DNA of 64,000 bases from assembly GCA_947567595.1 (NCBI GenBank), contig CANOMQ010000001.1:203613-267612 (forward strand), read 5' to 3'. Shown one piece after another: positions 46,139 through 54,684 of the stretch. The notes under the pieces were generated by a model, which did no database searches, was not told the origin of the DNA, and saw only the letters and a program-made list of their open reading frames with translations. Position numbers and translations under genes: made by a program. The stretch is from an uncultured Lachnospiraceae bacterium. GTDB taxonomy: Bacteria > Bacillota > Clostridia > Lachnospirales > Lachnospiraceae. How positions within the stretch are numbered: the stretch's first letter is position 1; every line of letters starts with the position of its first letter.

Positions 46139-46186
46139 TCCCCTTTATGTATGGAGTAAAAAGTTGTATTCTATATGTAAGGGGGA
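46139..46186 (+). promoter_or_regulatory. Leader hairpin covering the ribosome site of the DUF4422 gene
   Basis: TCCCCTTTATGTAT (46139-46152) can pair with ATATGTAAGGGGGA (46173-46186), 14 positions with a few G/T pairs and a 20-base loop. The right arm contains the AAGGGGG ribosome site of the gene starting at 46194. It may end the FDH transcript or mask translation of the next gene. Confidence 0.4.
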
Positions 46187-46193
46187 ATTTTTT

Positions 46194-47357
46194 ATGGTAA
46201 AGATTTTTGCGATGACGCATAAGGAATTTGATGTTCCAAGCGACCCGATGTATATACCGCTCCATGTCGGGCACGCGGGGGCAACAAAGGACTTTGGATA
46301 TATGGGAGACGATACGGGGGACAACATTTCGGATTTGAATTGTTATTATGCGGAGCTTTCGGGCGTTTACTGGGTGTGGAAGAATTATCATGCGGCGGAG
46401 TATGTGGGCGTGTGCCATTACAGGCGGTTTCTGACGGACGAGAACGGCTATGCGTTTACGGAAAAGGAATATGAAGAAATTCTTGGCAAATATGACATTG
46501 TGACGACAAAGCAGTTAGAGCTGCCAAACTCCTACCGCTACGGTTTCGGGGCGCACCACAATGTGGAGACGCTGGACGAGGCGGGGAGGATTATCAAGGA
46601 GCGCCACCCGCAGTTTTATGACACGTATGTCAGTTTGGTCAATCAGAATAAGACATATTTTGGCAATATGATGGTGGCAAAAAAAGACGTTTATGACGAA
46701 TATTGCGCATGGCTGTTTGACATTTTTTTTGAGCTGCAAAAGCGCGTTGATTTGACGTTTGCGGACGATTACCACAAGCGTGTTTTTGGGTTTATCTCGG
46801 AGTTTTTGTTGTATGTGTGGGTGACGGCGAAGGGGCTTCGCGCTTATGAGTGTAGGGTTGCGATTATCGGGGAGAAGAAGGAAACGAATGAGGTCATCGC
46901 GCAGATGCGGCGCTTTTTTTCGGAGCGGGACGCGGTGGGGGCGAAGGACTATTTTGCGCAGTATTTAAAAAAGCGTCCTGATGTGATTATGGAGGCGTCG
47001 GATTTGACGGGGGAGTGTAAGCTTTGTTTACAGGCGGTCTCGACGGCAAATTTGGAGCTTGCGGAGTACGGGCATTGCTTTTTGGAGCAGATAAACGATT
47101 ACGACGCGATTATCGGATTTTTCCGGCAGTTGAATAAGGCGGCGGCAGAGTATGTGCGGCGTGTGGAGAAAGACCGCAAGGCGGCAAACACGCCAAAGGC
47201 GGAGTATGTGCAGACAATCGAGGCGGACGGCTTTGACAGCGCGGTGCTTCGGCAGGCGTCCGACATTGCATTGCAGGCGGCGGTGCGTCTGTATGCGGCG
47301 GATAAGGAGAGTGCGCGGGACACCTTTGAACAAATGAAACAAAATCAGAAGGAATGA
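46194..47357 (+). CDS. DUF4422 glycosyltransferase
   Basis: A 387-residue protein. I chose ATG 46194 because AAGGGGG lies eight bases upstream and the protein then starts VKIFAMTHKEFDVP, typical of DUF4422 capsular transferases. NISDLNCYYAELSGVYWVWKN and YVGVCHYRRFL are the core motifs of the family. The C-terminal ~120 residues are helical and lack a known domain. It follows FDH after a short gap and lies six bases before the histidine kinase. Sugar specificity unknown. Confidence 0.87.
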   Translation: MVKIFAMTHKEFDVPSDPMYIPLHVGHAGATKDFGYMGDDTGDNISDLNCYYAELSGVYWVWKNYHAAEYVGVCHYRRFLTDENGYAFTEKEYEEILGKYDIVTTKQLELPNSYRYGFGAHHNVETLDEAGRIIKERHPQFYDTYVSLVNQNKTYFGNMMVAKKDVYDEYCAWLFDIFFELQKRVDLTFADDYHKRVFGFISEFLLYVWVTAKGLRAYECRVAIIGEKKETNEVIAQMRRFFSERDAVGAKDYFAQYLKKRPDVIMEASDLTGECKLCLQAVSTANLELAEYGHCFLEQINDYDAIIGFFRQLNKAAAEYVRRVEKDRKAANTPKAEYVQTIEADGFDSAVLRQASDIALQAAVRLYAADKESARDTFEQMKQNQKE

Positions 47358-47363
47358 CAGGGT

Positions 47364-49682
47364 ATGGAAACGTTTTACAGAGTATTTGAAGTAGTTGGTA
47401 TGGCTATCAGCCTGTTTTGCTGTGTCAGCGTCATTCGGGCAAAGCCCTCGCGCATTCAGCAAAAGCTGCTGATTACCTGTATCTTGGGATTTACGACGAC
47501 GTTTGGCAATGTGATGGAGGTCTTTTCGACTTCCCCCGAGGCGGCAATGACTGCGGTTAAAATAGCGTATATCGGAAAATGTTATATTGTGACTGCGGCA
47601 CTGCTTTTTGTGAGCAGTTATGGGAGTGTGAAGCTGCCAAGAGGGCTGGTGCAGTTTTTGGCGGTGGCAAATACGGCGGTGCTTGCGACGGTGATGACGT
47701 GTGAGCGGCATGGGCTGTTTTATACGGCGATTGATTATGAAATCCGTCCGAACGGGAGAGCGGCAATGCTTTTGGTGCACGGCGTGTTTTACCATATCTG
47801 GATGGTGCTTCTGCTGGTCGGTTCGGGAATGTATCTCGTTATCGCAATCCATGAGCTGACGCGCAGTGAGCGGATTGCAAAGCTTCGTATGACGGCGGTT
47901 TTTATGGCGGTGGCGATACCGATGGTGGTGGCGGTTCTGTTCCAACTGATTCAGCCGACGTATTTTGATCCGGCTACGTTTGCAATCACGATGACGCAGG
48001 TCTGCTTTTTGCTTGCCGTGCGCCGCTACGGGCTTTTGGATACGCTGGAGCTTGCGCAGGAGCGCATTCTTGAGGACACACAGCACGGGATTGCGGTGGT
48101 GGACAATACGAAAACTACGCTGTTGTATCAAAATCAAGTAGCGGAAAAGCTGATTAATCGGATTATGGAGACGAATGGCAGCTTTGATTTGGAGCAGTTT
48201 GCGAAGGTTAGAGAACATGTGTACGAAATTGACGGCAGGCATTATGAGTTCCGGCTGTCGGATTTAATGCAGAGCGCGGGCAGTGACGAAATTCAAGGGT
48301 ATGTGGTTTGGATTTTTGACATGACGTTTATTGACGAGTACACGAGCGAAATGATTCGCTTAAAGGAGGAGGCGGAGAACGCCAATCAGGCAAAGACGGA
48401 TTTTCTTGCAAATATTTCGCACGAAATCCGCACGCCGATGAACTCGATTGTGGGGTACGCGGAGCTTGCGCTGAAAAACCGCGACACGCAGATTGTGAAC
48501 GGGTATCTGCGCAAAATCAAAAAGTCGTCGGACATTCTGCTTCATATTATTAACGAGCTGATTGACATTACGAAGATTGAGAGTGGGAAAATGAAGCTGG
48601 TGAAGGTGCAGTACCGTTTTCCCGAGCTGATTGACGAAATCCGCCATATGGTGGAAATTCCGGCGGGGTATGCGGGGCTTGCTTTTTTGGTACAGCTTGA
48701 CAGCGCGCTTCCGGAGCGGTTTTACGACGATAAGGTGAAGGTGCAGGAGATTATTTTAAATCTTGTCTCAAACAGCATTAAGTACACGAAGGAGGGCAGT
48801 GTCATTCTGCGCGTGCATTTGAAGGAGCTTTTGGAGAAAAAGGCGCTGATTGGCATTGAGGTCGAGGATACGGGCATTGGAATGGACGAGGCGGACAGCG
48901 ACATGGTGTTTGCGAAATTCGAGCGGGTTGACCGCAAGCATAATTACCATGTGCAAGGCTCGGGGCTTGGGCTTTCGATTGTCAGGAGCTTTGTGGACAT
49001 GATGGGCGGGACGATTTTTTATGAGAGCGAAATCGGCAAGGGTACGCGGTTTGTCGTGGATATTTGGCAGGAGCTGGATTTGGCGTCGGATACGAAGGCG
49101 GAGGCGGATTCAAGGGGTGACGGAGGAAATGGGAATGTCGGTTTGGAGAACGTCAACGTGGAGAATAATAGCATAGAGAACGCCAGTTTGGACAATGCGG
49201 ACGCGCAGAATGACGGCGTGACGCAGAAGGTGCAGGAAGCGGCGGTAGGGCAGGAGCCGGAGCAGGAAGCGGAGATTAACAGTGGTCGGATTTTGATTGT
49301 GGACGATAACGAGCTGAATTTGGACGTGGCGTCGGGGATTATGGAGCTTATGGGAATGACGACGCAGACGGCGGAGTCGGGTATAAAATGCTTGGAGCTT
49401 TTGCGAAACGGGGAAAAGCCTGATGTGATTTTTATGGATTACATGATGCCGGAGCTGGACGGTCTTGAGACGATGAAGAAAATCAGGGCGCTTGGCGGCG
49501 AGCTTGCGAAGGTTCCGGTGGTGCTGCTTACGGCGAACGCGGTGACGGGTGTGCGGGAGGAAATGATGGGCGAGGGCTTTGACGATTTCCTTTCCAAACC
49601 GATTGCGATAGAGGATTTGCGGCGTATCCTTGTCAGGTTTTTGGGAGAAAAGGGTTGTCAGGATATGGAAACCTCTATATAA
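47364..49682 (+). CDS. Hybrid histidine kinase with 7TM sensor and receiver domain
   Basis: A 772-residue membrane sensor. Seven hydrophobic helices (about 8-225) match the HisKA_7TM type. A PAS-like region (about 235-325) leads to HisKA with the phospho-acceptor His353 (NISHEIRTPMNS) and a HATPase domain (about 455-570: VSNSIKYTKEG, VEDTGIGMD, GSGLGLSIV). A low-complexity linker rich in Asn and Glu (about 578-635) joins a receiver domain with VDDNELN and phospho-acceptor Asp692 (FMDYMMPELDG). No HPt domain or separate output regulator is nearby, so its phosphorelay partner lies elsewhere. The signal is unknown. Confidence 0.93.
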   Translation: METFYRVFEVVGMAISLFCCVSVIRAKPSRIQQKLLITCILGFTTTFGNVMEVFSTSPEAAMTAVKIAYIGKCYIVTAALLFVSSYGSVKLPRGLVQFLAVANTAVLATVMTCERHGLFYTAIDYEIRPNGRAAMLLVHGVFYHIWMVLLLVGSGMYLVIAIHELTRSERIAKLRMTAVFMAVAIPMVVAVLFQLIQPTYFDPATFAITMTQVCFLLAVRRYGLLDTLELAQERILEDTQHGIAVVDNTKTTLLYQNQVAEKLINRIMETNGSFDLEQFAKVREHVYEIDGRHYEFRLSDLMQSAGSDEIQGYVVWIFDMTFIDEYTSEMIRLKEEAENANQAKTDFLANISHEIRTPMNSIVGYAELALKNRDTQIVNGYLRKIKKSSDILLHIINELIDITKIESGKMKLVKVQYRFPELIDEIRHMVEIPAGYAGLAFLVQLDSALPERFYDDKVKVQEIILNLVSNSIKYTKEGSVILRVHLKELLEKKALIGIEVEDTGIGMDEADSDMVFAKFERVDRKHNYHVQGSGLGLSIVRSFVDMMGGTIFYESEIGKGTRFVVDIWQELDLASDTKAEADSRGDGGNGNVGLENVNVENNSIENASLDNADAQNDGVTQKVQEAAVGQEPEQEAEINSGRILIVDDNELNLDVASGIMELMGMTTQTAESGIKCLELLRNGEKPDVIFMDYMMPELDGLETMKKIRALGGELAKVPVVLLTANAVTGVREEMMGEGFDDFLSKPIAIEDLRRILVRFLGEKGCQDMETSI

Positions 49683-49742
49683 TAGAGAAAATGTAATCGA
49701 GAAAATCGGTAGAACAAATTTGTACGTTGTGGAGGAGAAATT

Positions 49743-50756
49743 GTGATTACTTTAGAGAACGTATCAAAGACCTATCATACAAAGGACGGCGTCGTGCAGG
49801 CGTTAAAGAACGTGAGCCTTACGATTGAGCGGGGCGACATTTTCGGGATTATCGGAATGAGCGGCGCGGGAAAGAGCACGCTTGTCAGGACGCTCAACTT
49901 CCTTGAAAAGCCGACGGCGGGGACGGTGATGGTGGACGGGAAGGATTTGTCGAAGCTTTCCGAGAAGGAGCTGCGGGAAGAGCGGCGCGGTATCGGCATG
50001 ATTTTCCAGCATTTCAATTTGCTCATGCAAAAGAACGTGACGGATAATATCTGTTTTCCGCTAAAAATTGCGGGAATGCCAAAGGATAAGGCGCGGGCAC
50101 GGGCGAATGAGCTGTTGGAGATTGTGGGGCTTACGGACAAGGCGAAGGCGTATCCGGTTCAGCTTTCCGGCGGGCAGAAGCAGCGTGTGGCGATTGCGCG
50201 TGCGCTTGCGACGAACCCGAAAATCCTGCTCTGCGACGAGGCGACGAGTGCGCTTGACCCGCAGACGACGAAGTCCATTCTTGCGCTGTTAAAGGAGATT
50301 AATCAGAAGTACGGGATTACGATTGTGATTATCACGCATGAAATGGCAGTAGTGCGCGAGATTTGTACACGTGTGGGGATTATCGGAAACGGGGAGCTGG
50401 TGGAGCATGGAAATGTGATTGATGTGTTCAGCCACCCGCAGTCGGAGCAGGCAAAGGAGCTTGTACTGCGCAACCACGGCGAGAATTATGAGCTGGTGGA
50501 GAGCCTTGAGACGAAAAACTGTGTCCGGATTGTCTTTTCCGAAAATTCGTCCTATGAGCCGGTCATTGCCAATATGGTGCTGAAATTTGGTATGCCGGTC
50601 AATATTCTGAAGGCGGACACGAAGAATGTCAGCGGTATTGCGCATGGCGAAATGATTTTGGGACTTCCCGAGGATACGGGCGTTGCGCAGGATATGCTTG
50701 TCTATCTGCGGGAGAGAAACTTGGCGGTTGAGGAGGTGACGGGCTATGTGGGATAA
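49743..50756 (+). CDS. metN: Methionine ABC transporter ATP-binding protein
   Basis: A 337-residue ABC ATPase: Walker A GMSGAGKST, Q-loop IFQHFNLL, signature LSGGQKQR, Walker B ILLCDEATSALDP. The C-terminal ~80 residues form the NIL regulatory domain typical of MetN. The start is GTG 49743 after GGAGGAG. It overlaps metI by 11 bases. No SAM riboswitch or S-box structure fits in the 60-base leader. Confidence 0.94.
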   Translation: MITLENVSKTYHTKDGVVQALKNVSLTIERGDIFGIIGMSGAGKSTLVRTLNFLEKPTAGTVMVDGKDLSKLSEKELREERRGIGMIFQHFNLLMQKNVTDNICFPLKIAGMPKDKARARANELLEIVGLTDKAKAYPVQLSGGQKQRVAIARALATNPKILLCDEATSALDPQTTKSILALLKEINQKYGITIVIITHEMAVVREICTRVGIIGNGELVEHGNVIDVFSHPQSEQAKELVLRNHGENYELVESLETKNCVRIVFSENSSYEPVIANMVLKFGMPVNILKADTKNVSGIAHGEMILGLPEDTGVAQDMLVYLRERNLAVEEVTGYVG

Positions 50757-51408
50757 GGCGGTCGTTGACATGATTATCGCGGGTATCGGTGAGACGCTGT
50801 ATATGACACTCGTGTCAACTTTTTTCGGGTATGTGTTCGGGCTTCCGCTTGGCGTGGCGCTTCGGGTGACGGACAAGGACGGTATTCGTCCGAATGCGGT
50901 GGTTTATAAGGTTTTGGATTTTATTTCCAACATTGTCAGAAGCGTTCCGTTTTTGATTTTACTGATTGTGCTTATTCCGTTTACAAGAATGATTGTCGGA
51001 AAAAGCTATGGCTCGACGGCGACGATTGTGCCGCTTGTGGTGGCGGCAACGCCGTTTATCGGGCGTATGGTGGAGTCGTCGCTTCGCGAGGTGGACGGCG
51101 GTGTCATTGAGGCGGCGCAGTCGATGGGCGCGGGGAATTTTACGATTATTTTCCGTGTGCTCTTGGTGGAGGCGCGCACTTCGATTTTGGTCGGCGCAAC
51201 GATTGCAATCGGTACGATTTTGGGCTATTCCGCAATGGCGGGAACGGTCGGCGGCGGCGGTCTTGGCGATATTGCAATCCGCTACGGGTATCACCGGTAT
51301 CAGGCGGACATTATGATTGTGACGGTGATTTTGCTGATTGTGCTTGTGCAGATTTTTCAGACGATTGGCATGTTTATTTCGAATAAGCTTGACCGGAGAA
51401 AACGGTAA
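50746..51408 (+). CDS. metI: Methionine ABC transporter permease
   Basis: A 220-residue permease with five membrane helices, the normal MetI size. The coupling loop is VIEAAQSMGAGNFTIIFRVLLVEARTSI and the C-terminal GYSAMAGTVGGGGLGDIAIRYGYHRY is a family hallmark. It starts inside the end of metN. The third part, MetQ, is not next to it. Confidence 0.94.
   Translation: MWDKAVVDMIIAGIGETLYMTLVSTFFGYVFGLPLGVALRVTDKDGIRPNAVVYKVLDFISNIVRSVPFLILLIVLIPFTRMIVGKSYGSTATIVPLVVAATPFIGRMVESSLREVDGGVIEAAQSMGAGNFTIIFRVLLVEARTSILVGATIAIGTILGYSAMAGTVGGGGLGDIAIRYGYHRYQADIMIVTVILLIVLVQIFQTIGMFISNKLDRRKR
50804..50817. repeat. 14-bp palindrome TGACACtcGTGTCA (copy 3)
   Basis: Exact match to TGACACnnGTGTCA inside metI codons for MTLVS. 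Confidence 0.8.
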
Positions 51409-51440
51409 CGGGAAACGCATAAACTTGGCGCGAAATGGTT

Positions 51441-51464
51441 AGGCTATCCATGTAATAGCCTTTT
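51441..51464 (+). terminator. Weak terminator after metI
   Basis: AGGCTAT and ATAGCCT (7-bp stem, 7-base loop) followed by TTT, 32 bases after the metI stop. Confidence 0.5.
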
Positions 51465-51496
51465 GGAAATAATTTAGGAAGAAGTGAGGTTTTGAT

Positions 51497-52087
51497 ATGA
51501 AGAAATTAGCGGTTTTATCGCTTGCGGCAGTGCTGGCGTTTGGCATGATGACGGGCTGTGGCTCAAAAAATGACAGAAATTCGGACGAAGTGACGGGAGA
51601 TGAGGCGTTGGATCCGTCGGGCATGGTACACCTTGAGAGCGTTGACGAGGTGGCGGCGTTTATGGACGAATTGTATGAGGGAGTGGCGCAGGATCTGCTC
51701 CCTAGTGAAATTCAGACGAACGAGCTGGACATCAATGACGCCGATATGCTGGAGTATCATACGGGGCTGACGGATACGACGGGGATTGCGGGCGTTTATC
51801 TGTCAGAGTCGATGATGAGCTCAACGGCGTACAGTGCCGTATACATCCGTACGAATGATGAGGGGGACGCGAAGGCGATTTTGCAGGCTCTGATGGACAA
51901 TATCAATCCGGCGAAGTGGGTCTGCGTGTCGGCGGAGAAGCAGGTCGGCGCGCTGTTTGGAAAGGATGTCTTTTTTGTGATGAGCTCTGCGGACACGGTG
52001 GACGAGGTTTATAAAAACGCGGTGGCGGCAGCCGAGGGGCGCGGGTTTACGGTGTCTGAAATGATGGAAAAAAATAATCCGATGTAG
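51497..52087 (+). CDS. Small lipoprotein of unknown function
   Basis: A 196-residue protein with a lipoprotein signal (MKKLAVLSLAAVLAFGMMTGC, lipid-bearing Cys21). The mature part has no match to MetQ/NlpA despite lying behind metNI. Its size and layout (YLSESMMSSTAYSAVYIRTNDEGDAKAILQALM) are reminiscent of DUF4358 lipoproteins of Lachnospiraceae, but the likeness is weak. AAGAAGTGAGG precedes the ATG. It is 10 bases from the MBOAT gene and may act with the acylation pair. Confidence 0.75.
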   Translation: MKKLAVLSLAAVLAFGMMTGCGSKNDRNSDEVTGDEALDPSGMVHLESVDEVAAFMDELYEGVAQDLLPSEIQTNELDINDADMLEYHTGLTDTTGIAGVYLSESMMSSTAYSAVYIRTNDEGDAKAILQALMDNINPAKWVCVSAEKQVGALFGKDVFFVMSSADTVDEVYKNAVAAAEGRGFTVSEMMEKNNPM

Positions 52088-52097
52088 GAGCAAACGT

Positions 52098-53528
52098 ATG
52101 CTGTTCTCAAGTATTACCTTTTTATATTTCTTTTTGCCGCTCACGATTTTGTTGTATTATGGCGCGCCGGACAGGGCGAAAAATTTTGTGCTGTTTGTGC
52201 TGTCCGTTTTGTTTTATGCATGGGGGGAGCCTGTGTACGTGCTTTTAATGCTGGCGGAGATTGTGGCGGCATATGGGTTGACTATCGCAATGCAGCGTTT
52301 GGGAGAGTCTTTGGCAGGCAGGGCGTGTTACGCTTTGTCTGTCCTTCTTCCTTTTGCGCTGCTTTTTTATTTTAAGTTTAGTCCGTTTCTGCCGATTGGG
52401 ATTTCGTTTTATACGTTTCAGATTGTGAGCTACTGCATTGATGTGCGCAGGGGGCATGTGGCGCTGCAAAAGAGCCTGCTGAAGCTGGCAACGTATGTGA
52501 CGCTGTTCCCGCAGCTTGTGGCGGGACCGATTGTGCGGTATGCAGATGTTGCGGCGGTAATTGACGGAACGGGTGACAGTGATGGGGCTGTCGGTAAAGA
52601 AGGCAAGGGCAGTCAGGGATTTTTAAAAAGTGACACATGTGTCAGTTTTGAGCGGGGTGCGGTGCGGTTTCTTGTGGGGCTTGGAAAAAAGGTTCTGATT
52701 GCAAACGTGCTTGGTGAATTTGTTGCAGAGGTGTCAGCCTTGCCGCATACACAGCGCGGGATTTTGCTGTCGTGGGGGTACGCGGCGGCAATCTGCCTGC
52801 AATTATATTTTGACTTTTCGGGGTATTCGGATATGGCAATCGGGCTTGGGAGAATGCTCGGGTTTTCGTTTCCCGAGAATTTCAATTATCCGTTTATCGC
52901 AAAGAGTGTGAGCGAGTTCTGGCGGCGGTGGCATATGACGCTTGGCGGGTGGTTCCGGGATTATGTCTACATTCCGCTTGGCGGAAACCGCTGTGGGAAA
53001 TTGCGGTGGATTTTGAATGTGCTTGTCGTGTGGATGTTTACGGGGCTTTGGCATGGTGCGGAGTGGAATTTCGTGCTTTGGGGGCTTAGCTTTGCCGTGC
53101 TGCTTGTGGCAGAAAAGGCGGTGAAGGGCTTGGTAAGGCAGCGCAATATGCTGACAGATGTGCTTCGGCATGGGTATATGATTTTGGTAATTTTAGGAAC
53201 TTTTGTTCTGTTTCACAATACGCAGCTTAGCGGCGCGTGGCAGGATCTAACAGGGCTTTGGCGCGTGCCGGCGGGGGCGCAGGTTGATGTGGTGTTAAAC
53301 GGGTATCTGTTGAAAAACAGGCTTGGGATTTTGGTAATCGGGATAATCGGGGCGACGCCGCTTCCCAAAAAGCTTTGGTGTGGTTTTTGTGACAGGGTGT
53401 CGCAGACGGGCGCGGGAAGGCTTGCGGCTGTGTGGCTGGAGTGTGCGTTTTCGGTTGCGCTGTTGCTGCTTTGTACGGCGTATCTGATTGACGGTTCGTT
53501 TAATCCGTTTTTGTATTTCCGGTTTTAG
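52098..53528 (+). CDS. MBOAT family O-acyltransferase (AlgI/DltB-like)
   Basis: A 476-residue integral membrane protein with about ten hydrophobic segments. FYFFLPLTILLYYGAP at the N-terminus, PIGISFYTFQIVSYCIDV, LVAGPIVRYAD, YFDFSGYSDMAIGLGRMLGFSFPENFNYPF, SEFWRRWHMTLGGWFRDYVYIPLGGNRCG and WMFTGLWHGAEWNFVLWG, with the catalytic His, are diagnostic. It moves an acyl group, probably acetyl, across the membrane for glycan O-acylation with the DHHW protein next to it. An unusual hydrophilic insert (about 155-185) carries palindrome copy 4. Confidence 0.94.
   Translation: MLFSSITFLYFFLPLTILLYYGAPDRAKNFVLFVLSVLFYAWGEPVYVLLMLAEIVAAYGLTIAMQRLGESLAGRACYALSVLLPFALLFYFKFSPFLPIGISFYTFQIVSYCIDVRRGHVALQKSLLKLATYVTLFPQLVAGPIVRYADVAAVIDGTGDSDGAVGKEGKGSQGFLKSDTCVSFERGAVRFLVGLGKKVLIANVLGEFVAEVSALPHTQRGILLSWGYAAAICLQLYFDFSGYSDMAIGLGRMLGFSFPENFNYPFIAKSVSEFWRRWHMTLGGWFRDYVYIPLGGNRCGKLRWILNVLVVWMFTGLWHGAEWNFVLWGLSFAVLLVAEKAVKGLVRQRNMLTDVLRHGYMILVILGTFVLFHNTQLSGAWQDLTGLWRVPAGAQVDVVLNGYLLKNRLGILVIGIIGATPLPKKLWCGFCDRVSQTGAGRLAAVWLECAFSVALLLLCTAYLIDGSFNPFLYFRF
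52631..52644. repeat. 14-bp palindrome TGACACatGTGTCA (copy 4)
   Basis: Exact, fully self-complementary 14-bp copy inside the hydrophilic insert of the MBOAT gene. Confidence 0.8.
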
Positions 53529-53540
53529 AAGGGGTTTGGA

Positions 53541-54656
53541 ATGAAACGTGTAACTTTACTTTTACTGACGGTGATTGTGCTAGGAAGTACGGCGGCGTTT
53601 GTCGTCTGCCCGAAACAGACGTACTCCGCGTCGGAGCGCAGGCGGCTTGCGACGCTGCCAAAGGCTTCTGCGGAAAGTCTTTTGGACGGGAGCTATACGG
53701 GCGCGTTGGAGACGTATCTGTTAGACCATTTTCCGATGCGGGAGGCGTATCGGGGTTTGAAGGCAAATTTTGCGGTCGGTGTGCTGCGGCAGAATGAAAA
53801 CAATGGGATTTATATTGCGGACGGGCATGCGTCGAAGCTGGAATATCCTTTAAACGAGGCGGGCGTGGAGCGCGCGGTGCAGATGGTGCGTTCTTTGAAG
53901 GAGACACATTTTCCGGACAACCGCGTGTTTTATACGGTGATACCCGACAAAAACTATTTTCTTGCGGCAAAAAACGGGTATCCGTCGATGGATTATGAAA
54001 AGCTGTCTGCGCTGCTTTCCGAGGGGCTTGCCGGGGAGGCGCAGTATATTGAGATTGCCTCGGCATTGACGATTGACGATTATTACCGCACGGACGCACA
54101 CTGGCGGCAGGAGCGTCTTGGCGGCGTTGTGGAGTGTCTGTTTGCAGGGCTTGGGTGCGCGGAGGCGAGGTTTGACATCGGTGCATATACGCAGCATACA
54201 ATCGCGGATTTTAACGGCGTTTACCGCGGGCAGGCGGCACTGCCGTTTCCGGCAGAGGAGATTGTGTATCTGACCAATGAGACGACGGACAATGCCAAGG
54301 TTTATGATGTGGAGAGCGACAGTGTGAAGACGGTTTATCAGACGGAGTTGCTTTCCGATGAAAAAAGTCTTGACGCGTATGATATTTACCTTGGCGGTGC
54401 GCGGGCGGTGCTGATTCTGAAAAACGAGCGCGACGTTTCGGGTGATGGGGATTTGCGGCGGCTGATTATGTTTCGGGATTCATTTGGGAGCAGTCTTGCG
54501 CCGCTTTTGTTGGAGCAGTATGATGAGGTGGTGCTGGTGGATTTGCGCTATATCAGCGCAAGTCTGATTGAACGATATGTGGAGTTTGGGAATGCGGATA
54601 TTTTGTTTGCATACAATACGCTGATTTGGAATAATGCAAGTATATTGAAAAAATAG
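53541..54656 (+). CDS. DHHW family protein (SGNH/AlgX-like O-acetylation partner)
   Basis: A 371-residue exported protein with an N-terminal hydrophobic anchor (about 3-22). YYRTDAHWRQE supplies the Asp-His-His-Trp-like motif, and MFRDSFGSSLAPLL matches the SGNH/AlgX-type active-site Ser block. The fold is shared with AlgJ/AlgX proteins, which complete transfer of acetyl groups to polysaccharide outside the membrane. It follows the MBOAT gene by 12 bases, the standard pairing. The glycan acceptor is unknown. Confidence 0.88.
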   Translation: MKRVTLLLLTVIVLGSTAAFVVCPKQTYSASERRRLATLPKASAESLLDGSYTGALETYLLDHFPMREAYRGLKANFAVGVLRQNENNGIYIADGHASKLEYPLNEAGVERAVQMVRSLKETHFPDNRVFYTVIPDKNYFLAAKNGYPSMDYEKLSALLSEGLAGEAQYIEIASALTIDDYYRTDAHWRQERLGGVVECLFAGLGCAEARFDIGAYTQHTIADFNGVYRGQAALPFPAEEIVYLTNETTDNAKVYDVESDSVKTVYQTELLSDEKSLDAYDIYLGGARAVLILKNERDVSGDGDLRRLIMFRDSFGSSLAPLLLEQYDEVVLVDLRYISASLIERYVEFGNADILFAYNTLIWNNASILKK

Positions 54657-54684
54657 TGTATCAGCGGTTCGGTGGAGGTTGGAA

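Noticed and set aside
46194..47357. Start of the DUF4422 gene at TTG 46164
   Set aside because: The extra ten residues have no ribosome site and do not look like the family; ATG 46194 has a strong site.
49683..49742. SAM or T-box riboswitch before metNI
   Set aside because: The 60-base gap is too short and shows no S-box or T-box motifs.
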